Source: a virus. Taken from it: a DNA stretch of 23,994 nucleotides. Below the pieces are notes generated by a model that saw only the letters and a program-made list of their open reading frames with translations, searched no databases and had not been told where the DNA came from. This document shows positions 1 to 9,067 of the stretch, in pieces. Made by a program: the position numbers and the translations under genes. Location of the stretch: positions 1 to 23,994 of the IMG/VR virus record IMGVR_UViG_3300021957_000301; one strand, given 5' to 3'. The first letter of the stretch is position 1; each line of letters opens with the position of its first letter.

Positions 1-2351
1 CCGCGGGTGTTGTTGCCATTTTCAGTTGTATCAATAAATGTAAATTTACCATCACCAGCTTGTAATTCAATATCCCCAGTGTTCCAAGCGGATATTGAAG
101 TTGGACCAGATGTGTCTCTACCTAGCCCCCTAATCAACATCTTACCTGACGCTTGGAAACGCATGTCACTATCAAGGGACATTACTGTTAAATTATCACT
201 ACCTCCAGAGCGTTCCATTGGCTGCATAACAATTTCATCATCTGCATATACATTAAAAGAACTTTTTATTGCGTTGATCTTTTGGTTATTCGGACCTGCG
301 CGTAATTGCAACTCTTGATCTGTGTAAATTCCAGTGTTGTAGCTACTGGATCTAATAATAACACCACCACTATTGTTCCCAGCTTGGGCCGCAGTTGTAA
401 GTACAACTCCGCCAGTACCTGTTGTTGTTAAGGCAAAGTTGGTATCGTTAGCTGTAGCTATAGATGTAACATGATTAAGCTCTGACTCAATTTCAAATTC
501 TGTCCCAGTTAAATTTAAATCATTACCAGCAGAGTAAGTAGTGTTAGTGTCATCATTGGTATCAACCCACGGAACATTAACGACTAATTGATCACTAGAA
601 TTGTGTTGAACTTTATAGAATCTACCAGCTGTAGTAGTTACAGATTGTTCAGTACCTGTTACTGCAGTGTTACTGCCCAGCTTTGATAAGCCCAAGGCGT
701 CTGATGTTGCAGCAGAGTAAGTAGTGTCTGTATTATCAGAAGCAGGCAATGTAATCTGTTTAGTTTCTACGTCTGTAACGTGACCTTGATCACTTACAGT
801 AATACCATTAACATATGTAAACGAACCACCATATCCAGGAGACGCAGCAGTTGCAGCTGATGTACTAGATGATATAGCATCATGGTTAATTGCCCCACTA
901 TCAGAAATACCAATATCAGTACCACCAGAGAAGTGAGCTCTAACATCTGTTGCAGAAGGACCTTTGTATATAAACTTACCTGTAGCTTGTACATATCTAA
1001 AAGATCCGTCTCCACCAGAATCAATTGCGCTGACTTTGTCACGGAAGTCAGCATCAGTATCAATGCGATCGTCTAGTTCGTTGATAGCTGCCACGAGATT
1101 ATTTTTTGCTGTGGTATCAAGTGATGCCAGATCCCCAATTTGATCAATTTGAACACTAGAACCAGAATCAAGAAGATCTGTTTGTGTTTTTAATTCATTT
1201 AACGCCGCCATAACGGTTGTTGCTGTGAACGTCGATCCAAATGCCCGCGATGGTTCTACTTTAGTGTTGAGAGTGTCTATTTCACCCTCAAGCTCACCAA
1301 TAGCAGCTCCTACGTCAGAAGCGGTTGTGCCCATAACTGCAGTTGTAATAGTTCCTAATTCACCATCCAATTCATTAATTGCATCAGACAAGGTTGTAGC
1401 AGTAGTTGTTAAGGCTTGACTAGGCTCTACTTTAGTATTAAGAGTATCAATCTCTGTTTCTAACTCAAGTATAGCACCACTTACAGTGCTTGCTGTAGTA
1501 CCCATTGCTGCAGCAGAAATAGTTCCTAATTCCCCATCAAGTGTGTCTAATAAGGTTCCATCTGTTGCAATATCTCTACCGTCAACTGTACCAGTAACAG
1601 TGATGTTTCCGGTTACATCTAATCCGTTGCCTACATCTACATTACCATTAAGAGTAAAAGTGGTACCGTCAAATGTGAAGTTAGCATCATCTTCTAACTC
1701 ACCACCAGTACCTACAATAACAACTCTGTTATCTGTAAGATCTTCAATCTTAGCTGTAGCTATTGTAGCAGAAGTATTTACATCTAATGTATCGGCTGAT
1801 ACCGCATCAATATAACCTGTACCGTTGATATACACATCACGCCATTGCTGGGCATTAGTACCAAGATCATATGCGTTATCTGTGTTTGGAATAATATGAG
1901 AGTTAACATCTGCTGAGAATACAACGTTGTCTGTATTAGCATCACCTAGAGTAACCGATCCGTTTGTACCAGCTTTAAAGTTTACTACACCATCAACAGT
2001 AAGAGTACCATCAATGTCCATGTTCCCATGGAGATTAAGATTACCTTTGATAATGTTTAATGCAGCAGAATCTCGCATAAACAACTTAGCAGAATTTATC
2101 TGAGTGTTGTTAGCTGAATCTAAACGACCATCAAGTTCTGCAATTGCTGTTGACACCGTACTAGCGGTAGTTCCCATTGCACCAGCTGTAATCGTTCCTA
2201 ACTCTGCATCATGTTCATTGATCGCTCCAACAATATCAGAGTCTTCCGCGGTCGTAAGATTTCCTCTCCAACCCACATCTGCAGAGATGATGTTAACCTT
2301 TTCTTGAAAGGATTTAACTGTATCGCTAATATTTACAATCTGCTTTGGCAT
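1..2351 (-). CDS. Long repetitive tail fibre protein, C-terminus beyond window
   Basis: The frame is open without a stop from an ATG at 2349-2351 to the left edge, giving at least 783 codons; I checked it codon by codon. The protein starts MPKQIVNISDTVKSF and is rich in Thr, Gly, Asp and Asn with almost no Cys, typical of extended beta-structured fibres. It contains repeats of an ELGTI..MGTTAS..ELE unit (Met at residues 59, 283 and 340) that look like short trimeric coiled-coil segments. Further on are fibre-type phrases such as DQGHVTDVETKQITLP and two TTYSA stretches with VNVPWVDTN between them, which I associate with tail fibres of marine T4-like phages. It begins 3 bp after the stop of the 73-aa gene, so translation is probably coupled. 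The role is inferred: a peripheral fibre, perhaps for receptor contact. The adhesin tip, if present, lies outside the window. Confidence 0.75.
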   Translation of the reverse strand, partial: MPKQIVNISDTVKSFQEKVNIISADVGWRGNLTTAEDSDIVGAINEHDAELGTITAGAMGTTASTVSTAIAELDGRLDSANNTQINSAKLFMRDSAALNIIKGNLNLHGNMDIDGTLTVDGVVNFKAGTNGSVTLGDANTDNVVFSADVNSHIIPNTDNAYDLGTNAQQWRDVYINGTGYIDAVSADTLDVNTSATIATAKIEDLTDNRVVIVGTGGELEDDANFTFDGTTFTLNGNVDVGNGLDVTGNITVTGTVDGRDIATDGTLLDTLDGELGTISAAAMGTTASTVSGAILELETEIDTLNTKVEPSQALTTTATTLSDAINELDGELGTITTAVMGTTASDVGAAIGELEGEIDTLNTKVEPSRAFGSTFTATTVMAALNELKTQTDLLDSGSSVQIDQIGDLASLDTTAKNNLVAAINELDDRIDTDADFRDKVSAIDSGGDGSFRYVQATGKFIYKGPSATDVRAHFSGGTDIGISDSGAINHDAISSSTSAATAASPGYGGSFTYVNGITVSDQGHVTDVETKQITLPASDNTDTTYSAATSDALGLSKLGSNTAVTGTEQSVTTTAGRFYKVQHNSSDQLVVNVPWVDTNDDTNTTYSAGNDLNLTGTEFEIESELNHVTSIATANDTNFALTTTGTGGVVLTTAAQAGNNSGGVIIRSSSYNTGIYTDQELQLRAGPNNQKINAIKSSFNVYADDEIVMQPMERSGGSDNLTVMSLDSDMRFQASGKMLIRGLGRDTSGPTSISAWNTGDIELQAGDGKFTFIDTTENGNNTR
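1194..1541 (-). repeat. Tandem 57-59-codon repeat in the tail fibre gene
   Basis: Two adjacent units, 1371-1541 and 1194-1370, each encode LDGELGTI, then MGTTAS, then ELE.EI.TLNTKVEPS. A shorter related copy (HDAELGTI..MGTTASTV..AIAELD) lies at about 2121-2213. The first two units have their MGTTAS codons exactly 171 bp apart. The heptad-like ELE.EI.TLNTKV stretch suggests a short trimeric coil between beta segments. The repeat was probably produced by unequal recombination within the fibre gene. Confidence 0.7.
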
Positions 2352-2354
2352 CTT

Positions 2355-2576
2355 TTATTTCTCTACTAATTTGGTCAGTAAATCTTTTATATCACTCATA
2401 TCATTCTTTAACTGATCTACATCAGATTTAAGTTGTTCCTGTTCCTGTTGCTGTACTCGCCAGTTATGTTTCCTTTGCCTAGCGAGTGCAGCTTCTGGTC
2501 TATTTATATTAACAACTGCACCGGTCTTTGCATCTCTTACTAAATCAGTATGACCTTCTACTTTTAGTTGATCCAT
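2355..2576 (-). CDS. Small coiled-coil structural-module protein, 73 aa
   Basis: A complete 73-residue protein lies between the 1699-aa gene (its stop is 1 bp upstream of this ATG) and the fibre gene (its ATG is 3 bp downstream of this stop). The N-terminal half carries the phrase LVRDAKTGAVVNINRPEAAL. I recall similar LVRD..TGAIVN phrases in small proteins of T4-like marine phages, but no function is known to me. The C-terminal half from about residue 45 is a clear coiled coil, with hydrophobic heptad positions in LKSDVDQLKNDMSDIKDLL. No strong ribosome-binding site precedes it, so translation is likely coupled to the upstream gene. A fibre-attachment or fibre-assembly role is plausible from position only. 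Confidence 0.7.
   Translation of the reverse strand: MDQLKVEGHTDLVRDAKTGAVVNINRPEAALARQRKHNWRVQQQEQEQLKSDVDQLKNDMSDIKDLLTKLVEK
2501..2508 (-). promoter_or_regulatory. Internal match to T4-type late promoter (TATAAATA)
   Basis: The minus strand reads TATAAATA exactly, inside the 73-aa gene at its codons for Asn-Ile-Asn-Arg. It could give extra transcription of the fibre gene, with a start near 2495 and a leader of about 144 nt. The match may be chance, because the encoded residues lie in a stretch that seems conserved. Confidence 0.35.
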
Positions 2577-2577
2577 A

Positions 2578-5500
2578 TCACACCGTTAATGCAATCACTC
2601 TTAGATCTCCAAAACGTGGTACCTTTGCACTGTTAGTTGACTTCATAACAATCTTAACTTGGAATTGATCAAAGTCATTTAGGTTTCCTCCAATACCACC
2701 TGGTAGATATCTATAGTCTCTGTAGATGTTGGGATTGTCATCTGATGGCATTGGTACTTCCGGAGCAATCAATGTGAAATCTTGATCAAGCAATCTTCCA
2801 CCACTATTTGTTCTAAAGTACACATCAAATGAACACGCAGATGGTTTGTTTGCAGCTAACATAATCTTGAGACCTCTTGCTTTTTCTGCAAGTGTAACAG
2901 GTCTTGTTAAGTGCTTACCCAGTGTTGATCCACCTCTAGCATTTGTCTCGACAACTGCATTTAGAGCATTGTTGTTATCAACTCTGTTGTGAATAGTAGA
3001 GATTGAAGTCCTCTGCATATCAACTACCGGAGATACAAGTGAAGAAACAGTTGTCATGTCTACTTTAAATGTAGAAGATTTAACACCTGCACCAATGTTT
3101 GCATCTGCGTTTCGCTTTGTCGCTAATAGCTTTGGTGTTTGGAAATAAATGTTTCTATTGATTGGATATGCAGCATAGCTAGTTTCTTTTTGATAAGCCG
3201 TTTCGGATCCAGCTAGTGATTTCCCAGAAGTTAGTTTACCTGAAACACTCACGTTAGTTGCTGGGGGTAGAATATTTTCGACCTTTAACATCATTGTTTC
3301 AAACATGTTTTGTCTTTCAACAGTGAAGCTCCCGCCACCAGTAGTTGCTGATGTAGCGTTGGCTCCTGCATTGAAAGTAAAGTGGTCACCATCTATAGAT
3401 GTTACCGTTCTAACACCATTGATATTATTTGCCGCGATGCCGCCAACAGCAGATGCGCCTGTAATCTTAACATCATCACCAACAATGAAACCATGGTCTC
3501 TACATGTAATTTGAACCTTGTCTGGATCACTTGTTTCAGTCTTGATTGTGTTAGATAGATTTACAGTAGGCGGAGAACTGTTTTCAACAACAGCTGTACC
3601 ACTAGTGGCAAAGTCTGCTCTGCTTAACTTAAATGTCATATCTTTGGTTTGATCTGGTTCCCAAGTCTTACCGTTTTGAGACTTGAATAATGATCCCAGA
3701 GTAGCTTGTTTAGTCAATCTTCTTTCGGTTGATCCTAACAAGAACTCTCCAGCTTCTGCAACATATACATTGTATTCGTTAGAGTCTGAAAGAAGTACAA
3801 TGCTGAAATCTGTATCACCCGTCAAGTATACTGGCTCTTCAAATGTAAATGTTGTGATAGAGCTTCCATCATCAGAAATTGTAATTGCGCTTGGAGCTTT
3901 GAACACTGTCGATCCAGGAACAATAGCAGAAGCAGAAGGAACCCCGTTGACCATTGGTCTAAGTTGTGCTACAACTGGAGTACCACCTTCAGCTGGCTTT
4001 GTCTTAAATCTCACATGAATGCTGGTAATAAACACACCAGTTGTGTCTTGAATGGTGAACGATTGTGCGAGGGGATCTTTACCACCACCGGCACCGCCGC
4101 CTCCGCCTCCGCCTCCACCAGCTTCAACTGTTGTAACAAGAGATGCTAAAGGTATGTTGTTTTGTGTAACTTGGAGATCTACAATTCTTGTAGAGAGAAC
4201 GGTTTGTTGTCTGTGGATTGTAACACCTTGAGCATAATACTTTGCAGCTGCAAGTGAGGTACAATCTTCTTCATTGTTCTTACTAATGTCAATAAGAGTA
4301 AACGTCTTATCTCCAGCAGCAAACTTGATGTCGGCTGTGTTAGGTAAGAAGAATGACCCTTCCAACTTACCATTTGCATCTGTCAGCAAGGTTGATGTTG
4401 GTGTGTTAGGGTGTTGTGTGATTGCGTTATAACCCGAAGAGAAGTCAGAGTCAACAGTAGAAATGTTTCTAAATGTTTCTTGTTTGACCCAGCTAGAAAC
4501 ACTCTTGTTTCCAAAGAATGGGAAGTGTCTTGTATTAGGTTTCAAGCCCTGCGCTCTAAAGAAAATCTTACGCGTTCTCATAAACGGAATAAATGTTCTG
4601 TTGACTTCTACACCTTCTTCATCTATAAAGGTAGTAGATGTTCTTAGCCCAGAAACCTGTACTGCTTGGTCTATTCTGAATTGAGGTGTGGTGGTTGTGT
4701 TACCAGATCGAACAGCGTTTGCATTATTTTGTTGAGTAGCACCAGTCAAAGTGTCACCCAATTGATCTCCAACTGCAATGTTCTCTGCTCCGGACCAGTT
4801 AAAGCTCCAGTCGTCCCAAATCTGACCGTTAACATTACCTTGCTCAAATCCACCATCAACAACAATAGGATCTACAAATTCTGTTTCAAACCATTCATCT
4901 GATGTTGGAGAGAGCTCCATAAAGCCTCTCTTCTGAACCACAGCAAATGGGTTAACATTTTCTGTTCCAGTCATGAATTCATTTTCAAGATAGTCAACTT
5001 CACTATAGTTTAGATATAGATTATCACCTTTGATTACAACATTAGAGTTGCCAGCATTATCACTATCATAGAATAGATTCACGTTTCTGTTGGTAAATGT
5101 GGGGCGCATTTGCTTACGAGAAGGATCGATAGCAGCCTTGTAATCTGGGGAGATAACAAATGATCTTGACTGGTCTTTGAAGTTATCTACAAAGAATCCA
5201 GATTTATTTCTGCTTAGTCCTGCTGAGTCAAACACATCAAACTGAGATGTTTCCAACTCAAGCAATGTCAGAGCAGTTGTTTCTTCTAGACTTGCAACTC
5301 TTTGTTCAAGTCTTCCAATGTCTGCCATTGTAAACCGCTTGTAAGTAAGCATTTCAGATTGCACATCATTGTCGTCAATTACATATGGATTCATAGTAAC
5401 ATTAAACAGATCCATTGCATTTTCTGGTGACTTAGGAAGTTTAGGATCAACCGCAGCTGCTCCTCTTACCACTCTAACTTTTCCATCAACATCAATTACA

Positions 5501-7677
5501 ACTTTAGCATCCTGACCTTGATAATAGTTAACATCAAATGTAATAAGATCGGTCGGTCTTGGGAGTTCGTTTAGTTTAGCCCCAGAACTAAAATTCCCCG
5601 AGCTGTTGACCACTGGTCTAAAGTCTAGTACATTACGTAGATTGATTACCTGACCATCAGCTTTAGTGAAGTTAGGAATACTTTCATAATCTACTTGACC
5701 TGTATATGAGTTAACTGCAAAGAAGTCCCCACCAGCGCCATGCTCAAAGTATTTGTATTTGACATATACACTAGAAGGTGCTGTGTTACCAGCAATTAGA
5801 TTTAGTTTTCCAAGATCGTAATAGTCGTCTCTTTGACCATCGTCAGTCTCATAGATAGAAGTGATACTATCCCCATCTGAATCCGTATCTTTAATTACTT
5901 CAAAAGAAAAGATATCAGCTTTATCAAATGTACAATTACCATTTCCATCTGGAGTGATTGTTTGTGTTCTGTCTGTAAGTGTCTTTGTTCTGACAACACC
6001 CTGCGACTTGTTAACATATGCAAGAACTTCATATGGATTTTGAGAAACAGCAGCGCCAGTAATTGACGCTGATTGTGTACCCGCTCCGGAGACTGATGCG
6101 TTAGTGTCCACATCCGAATCGGATGCGCCCATTGTCCAAAGAGTAGTATCAGAAAACGTCTCACCAGTAGCTGTAAGTGAAATTGTTGCTTCTCCACCTC
6201 CATTTGTTTGCGTAGAGAATCTGCGCTGGACTGTAAGAGATATGTCAGAGATTGATTGAGGTCTTGTTGTTGGTAAGTCAAACAATAGAGAACTACTAGC
6301 GGCGTCCTTTAAGACGGCTTTATTATTCTCTAGTACTAGGTTCCAGAAGTCAGTGTTACTATCACCAATGGATTTTACATCAGCAAAGTTTTGTCCAGCA
6401 TTCATATTAATTTCAAAGAGATACAATCTATAGTCAGCACCATCTTCTTCTACATGACGTACTCTAGCAGTACCAATTGTAGAACCACCATGAGTAACAG
6501 CACTTCGAAGATTCATTTCTTGGAAGATGTTAATATCAGGAATACCTTTAGATCCACCTTTACCATCAACAATAATATAACTACCATAGTTTGCAGCAAC
6601 CACCTGATTGTTTTCCGAAGAAGTTGTACGTGGTTTGGGAACCGTGATTATTGTCTCACCTGTTGTTCCTGCTCTATAACCATCAACGTATGCTATACCT
6701 GGACTAAGAATAAAGTCTAGTTGGGTGTTGTCCGAGTCATTTGTTTCAAATAAAAGTTCAAATGGTTTTACAATATAATCCCCAGACTCTTCCTTTGTTC
6801 TAAGAGCTAAGACATTATCAATCTCATTGTAACTATCAATAGCAGTTACTTGAGAAGTTATTACACCTTTAACAATTTTAGCTACTTCAATAAAGTTTTC
6901 ATCCGAGTCAACTTCATCTCTTGTTGCAATTGATAGTTTAATTCTATATCTATCCGCGCCTGGAGAAGCAAGGTTGGGCGTAGCCCCTTGGTTGTCAAAT
7001 AAAGCTTGATTGTCAGATGAAGTAATAACATCTTGAGTTACTTTGAATCCCAAACTTGCTGTGGGATTATTGGAATACTTTGAAATAATTTTAGACTGCT
7101 CGGTTGCAAACACAAAATGCTGTTGTGCAAAGAAATCACCACCATGAATAGACGCTTTACAACCTTGTCCAACTGCTGGGTTAGAAGTAGTGTTTGTCGA
7201 TTGTACTGTAAGTGTAAAGCTAGAACTTGTTAGCTCTTCACCAGGTGCCACTCGAATGGGGGATGCCCCCGATGTCCCACTTGAAGTATTTGTGTATGTT
7301 ATGTACAACGTGGCTGGATCAGATCCAGTAGCTGCCACAACTTCAATAACCCTAAAGGAGATTGAGCCTGACGAGGTAAATTCTACTCCAACTAAATCAG
7401 TAATTGTAGCTGGAAGCTGATTAACTGTTGTATCCAATTTCACAAATTCATATTCAGTGTTTACTGTAACCCCTCCAGGATTCACAGCTGCACCTTCTTT
7501 AAACAAATGCTTTCCTAGACGGGACATTTCTTTTTGAATGATTGTTTGGAGTTGTGTAAGCTCGCGAGCTTGTAGAGCACGTCCACTATTGAACAATACT
7601 CTATGATAGTTATCACTATCTTTAAAATCATCTCTATAAGTAGATGAAAAAATTTCTGATGTAAACGTCTGAGCCAT
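2578..7677 (-). CDS. Giant DUF4815-type virion structural protein, 1699 aa
   Basis: This is the largest gene in the window. The N-terminus (FNSGRALQARELTQLQTII, about residues 29-47) is the signature I associate with DUF4815, found in tail/baseplate proteins of T4-like marine phages. A conserved segment with a coil, IGRLEQRVASLEETTALTLLE followed by KSGFFVDNFK, lies near residues 785-830. An aromatic-rich block (MRTRKIFFRAQGLKPNTRHF) sits near residue 1040. A polyglycine hinge at 1187-1199 leads into DPLAQSFTI and a beta-rich C-terminal part with LRPMVNGVPS, also typical of these proteins. It carries six DSD tripeptides. It starts 12 bp after the gp8-like gene and ends 1 bp before the 73-aa gene. 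The exact baseplate position is unknown; a peripheral role comparable to T4 gp10 or gp7 is a guess. Confidence 0.75.
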   Translation of the reverse strand: MAQTFTSEIFSSTYRDDFKDSDNYHRVLFNSGRALQARELTQLQTIIQKEMSRLGKHLFKEGAAVNPGGVTVNTEYEFVKLDTTVNQLPATITDLVGVEFTSSGSISFRVIEVVAATGSDPATLYITYTNTSSGTSGASPIRVAPGEELTSSSFTLTVQSTNTTSNPAVGQGCKASIHGGDFFAQQHFVFATEQSKIISKYSNNPTASLGFKVTQDVITSSDNQALFDNQGATPNLASPGADRYRIKLSIATRDEVDSDENFIEVAKIVKGVITSQVTAIDSYNEIDNVLALRTKEESGDYIVKPFELLFETNDSDNTQLDFILSPGIAYVDGYRAGTTGETIITVPKPRTTSSENNQVVAANYGSYIIVDGKGGSKGIPDINIFQEMNLRSAVTHGGSTIGTARVRHVEEDGADYRLYLFEINMNAGQNFADVKSIGDSNTDFWNLVLENNKAVLKDAASSSLLFDLPTTRPQSISDISLTVQRRFSTQTNGGGEATISLTATGETFSDTTLWTMGASDSDVDTNASVSGAGTQSASITGAAVSQNPYEVLAYVNKSQGVVRTKTLTDRTQTITPDGNGNCTFDKADIFSFEVIKDTDSDGDSITSIYETDDGQRDDYYDLGKLNLIAGNTAPSSVYVKYKYFEHGAGGDFFAVNSYTGQVDYESIPNFTKADGQVINLRNVLDFRPVVNSSGNFSSGAKLNELPRPTDLITFDVNYYQGQDAKVVIDVDGKVRVVRGAAAVDPKLPKSPENAMDLFNVTMNPYVIDDNDVQSEMLTYKRFTMADIGRLEQRVASLEETTALTLLELETSQFDVFDSAGLSRNKSGFFVDNFKDQSRSFVISPDYKAAIDPSRKQMRPTFTNRNVNLFYDSDNAGNSNVVIKGDNLYLNYSEVDYLENEFMTGTENVNPFAVVQKRGFMELSPTSDEWFETEFVDPIVVDGGFEQGNVNGQIWDDWSFNWSGAENIAVGDQLGDTLTGATQQNNANAVRSGNTTTTPQFRIDQAVQVSGLRTSTTFIDEEGVEVNRTFIPFMRTRKIFFRAQGLKPNTRHFPFFGNKSVSSWVKQETFRNISTVDSDFSSGYNAITQHPNTPTSTLLTDANGKLEGSFFLPNTADIKFAAGDKTFTLIDISKNNEEDCTSLAAAKYYAQGVTIHRQQTVLSTRIVDLQVTQNNIPLASLVTTVEAGGGGGGGGGAGGGKDPLAQSFTIQDTTGVFITSIHVRFKTKPAEGGTPVVAQLRPMVNGVPSASAIVPGSTVFKAPSAITISDDGSSITTFTFEEPVYLTGDTDFSIVLLSDSNEYNVYVAEAGEFLLGSTERRLTKQATLGSLFKSQNGKTWEPDQTKDMTFKLSRADFATSGTAVVENSSPPTVNLSNTIKTETSDPDKVQITCRDHGFIVGDDVKITGASAVGGIAANNINGVRTVTSIDGDHFTFNAGANATSATTGGGSFTVERQNMFETMMLKVENILPPATNVSVSGKLTSGKSLAGSETAYQKETSYAAYPINRNIYFQTPKLLATKRNADANIGAGVKSSTFKVDMTTVSSLVSPVVDMQRTSISTIHNRVDNNNALNAVVETNARGGSTLGKHLTRPVTLAEKARGLKIMLAANKPSACSFDVYFRTNSGGRLLDQDFTLIAPEVPMPSDDNPNIYRDYRYLPGGIGGNLNDFDQFQVKIVMKSTNSAKVPRFGDLRVIALTV
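4081..4119 (-). other. Polyglycine hinge coding run in the 1699-aa protein
   Basis: Thirteen codons encode nine Gly, one Ala and three Gly (residues 1187-1199), using a mixture of GGA, GGC and GGT. The run separates the N-terminal two thirds of the protein from the module starting KDPLAQSF. The plus strand here is a dense run of CCG/CCT/CCA triplets, so length variation by slippage is possible. Confidence 0.85.
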
Positions 7678-7689
7678 ACTAGTCTTCCA

Positions 7690-9057
7690 TTAGAGTTGGA
7701 TAATAATTTTGATATCTTCTGTCTGGTCAGCAGATCTTTGAATTGCTGCTCTATTATCTATATACATTACTTCACCGGAGCTAAAGTCTACATCACCGTT
7801 CACATATGCATAAGAATCTGCATCGACGCCTGCTGTTTCAAGTACCCCGACTCCATTACCATCGTTTTCACCGATAGTTTCACCTTCAATAAATTTACCA
7901 AATTGTGTGTCAGAATCTTGAATATACCAAACAGTGTCTGAATCTGCTTTTACAACATATGCTTCAGCTAAAGACGATACGCCTTTAATGGTTTTATCGG
8001 CAGAAAAGTTTGAAGTAATATTGGAGAATTCCATTCTACGTAATGCATTACCAGTAACACCAGCATAAAGAGCATCTGAGTCAGGGATTTCAATATTCTT
8101 TACCAAAAGAACTTGTCTGAAATCATTATTGATAACCCAGTTCGATCCTTCAGCTCCATCTGGTTTCGCTGTGAACATAATTGCAGTTGCTTTGAGATCG
8201 TCTCTAGGATCAGACCCAAACCCTTTTGCAGGACCAATAATAGGTCTAGCAGTTGCGCCTGTTCCGTTACCTCCAGAAATTTCTACATGAGCATACGAGT
8301 AATTAGAACCATGAGCTTTTAATCCATCTGAATCTTTCACGTCAATTACAGTAACAGCCCCTCCACTGATTCTTGCAGTGGCCTTTGCTTCTGTACCATT
8401 ACCTACAATAGAGACTGTTGGAATTGTTGTATAACCAGACCCGCCCGAAGTTACTTGATAGCCTACTACTTCTCCAGCTGAAGCCGCGTTTTGAATACCA
8501 ACCTGCTCAACATGGTCGGCTGGATCATCAGAGTCAAAGGCTCCAAATTTAGTAACTGGCATGAAGTTAGCAGATAAGAATTGTGATGCTCTCAAAGCAC
8601 CAACTGAGTATAAGAACTTCCACACATACCCATCAGCTGTTTCAAATGCTGTTGTAAGAGTACCGGTGGGTTTCACAGTTGAAGTAACAGATTGTCCTGT
8701 TGCAGCTTTACCAGCCTCTAAGCAAACGTATACGTTATTTTCATCTGTAATCACATAGAAACTATTTGATGGATGTCCTACTGTATTATCATTATAGCCT
8801 TGATAGATTGCACCAAGCGACCAAGAATACCTAGGAATAACAAATGAGTTTGCTTCCACATTTTTTACAGAGATCATGTTGTACTGAGCATCACGCAAGG
8901 TTCTGATATTGTTGAGAGGATTAGGAGCAGTATCATCACTATCCCAATCAGTGGGTCTACCAACAGCAACATAGTAGCTATTTGCTGAATCTGCAATATC
9001 TCCTTGGAGGCTTAGAATAATCTCTTTTTTAAATCTATCTGTAATGATTGCTGGCAT
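7690..9057 (-). CDS. 8: Baseplate wedge protein, gp8-like, 455 aa
   Basis: The N-terminus (MPAIITDRFKKEIILSL, then SYYVAVGRPTDW) matches my memory of the gp8-type wedge proteins of marine T4-like phages. These start with a short helix and a YYV.G strand. The middle contains TSGGSGYTTIPTVSIVGNGT and SGGNGTGATARPIIGPAKG (about residues 203-277), an inserted beta module that makes it longer than T4 gp8 (334 aa). NNDFRQVLLVKNIEIPDS near residues 311-328 is another family-like phrase. In T4, gp8 joins the gp6-gp7-gp25-gp53 wedge, and those partners (except a clear gp7) are encoded nearby. The protein carries six DSD tripeptides. A weak AAGAGA precedes the ATG. The wedge call is family-level; gp8 identity rests on recollected similarity and position. 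Confidence 0.65.
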   Translation of the reverse strand: MPAIITDRFKKEIILSLQGDIADSANSYYVAVGRPTDWDSDDTAPNPLNNIRTLRDAQYNMISVKNVEANSFVIPRYSWSLGAIYQGYNDNTVGHPSNSFYVITDENNVYVCLEAGKAATGQSVTSTVKPTGTLTTAFETADGYVWKFLYSVGALRASQFLSANFMPVTKFGAFDSDDPADHVEQVGIQNAASAGEVVGYQVTSGGSGYTTIPTVSIVGNGTEAKATARISGGAVTVIDVKDSDGLKAHGSNYSYAHVEISGGNGTGATARPIIGPAKGFGSDPRDDLKATAIMFTAKPDGAEGSNWVINNDFRQVLLVKNIEIPDSDALYAGVTGNALRRMEFSNITSNFSADKTIKGVSSLAEAYVVKADSDTVWYIQDSDTQFGKFIEGETIGENDGNGVGVLETAGVDADSYAYVNGDVDFSSGEVMYIDNRAAIQRSADQTEDIKIIIQL

Positions 9058-9067
9058 GTTATATCTC

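Noticed and set aside
794-1063. Open frame of 89 codons on the minus strand, and similar frames at 882-1076, 1225-1419 and 1486-1815 (plus)
   Set aside because: All lie across the continuous fibre frame; their products are low-complexity with no ribosome-binding sites or family signatures.
5895-6281. 128-codon minus-strand open frame inside the 1699-aa gene
   Set aside because: It overlaps strongly conserved coding in another frame, is rich in Gln/Leu/Ser, and has no supporting start site.
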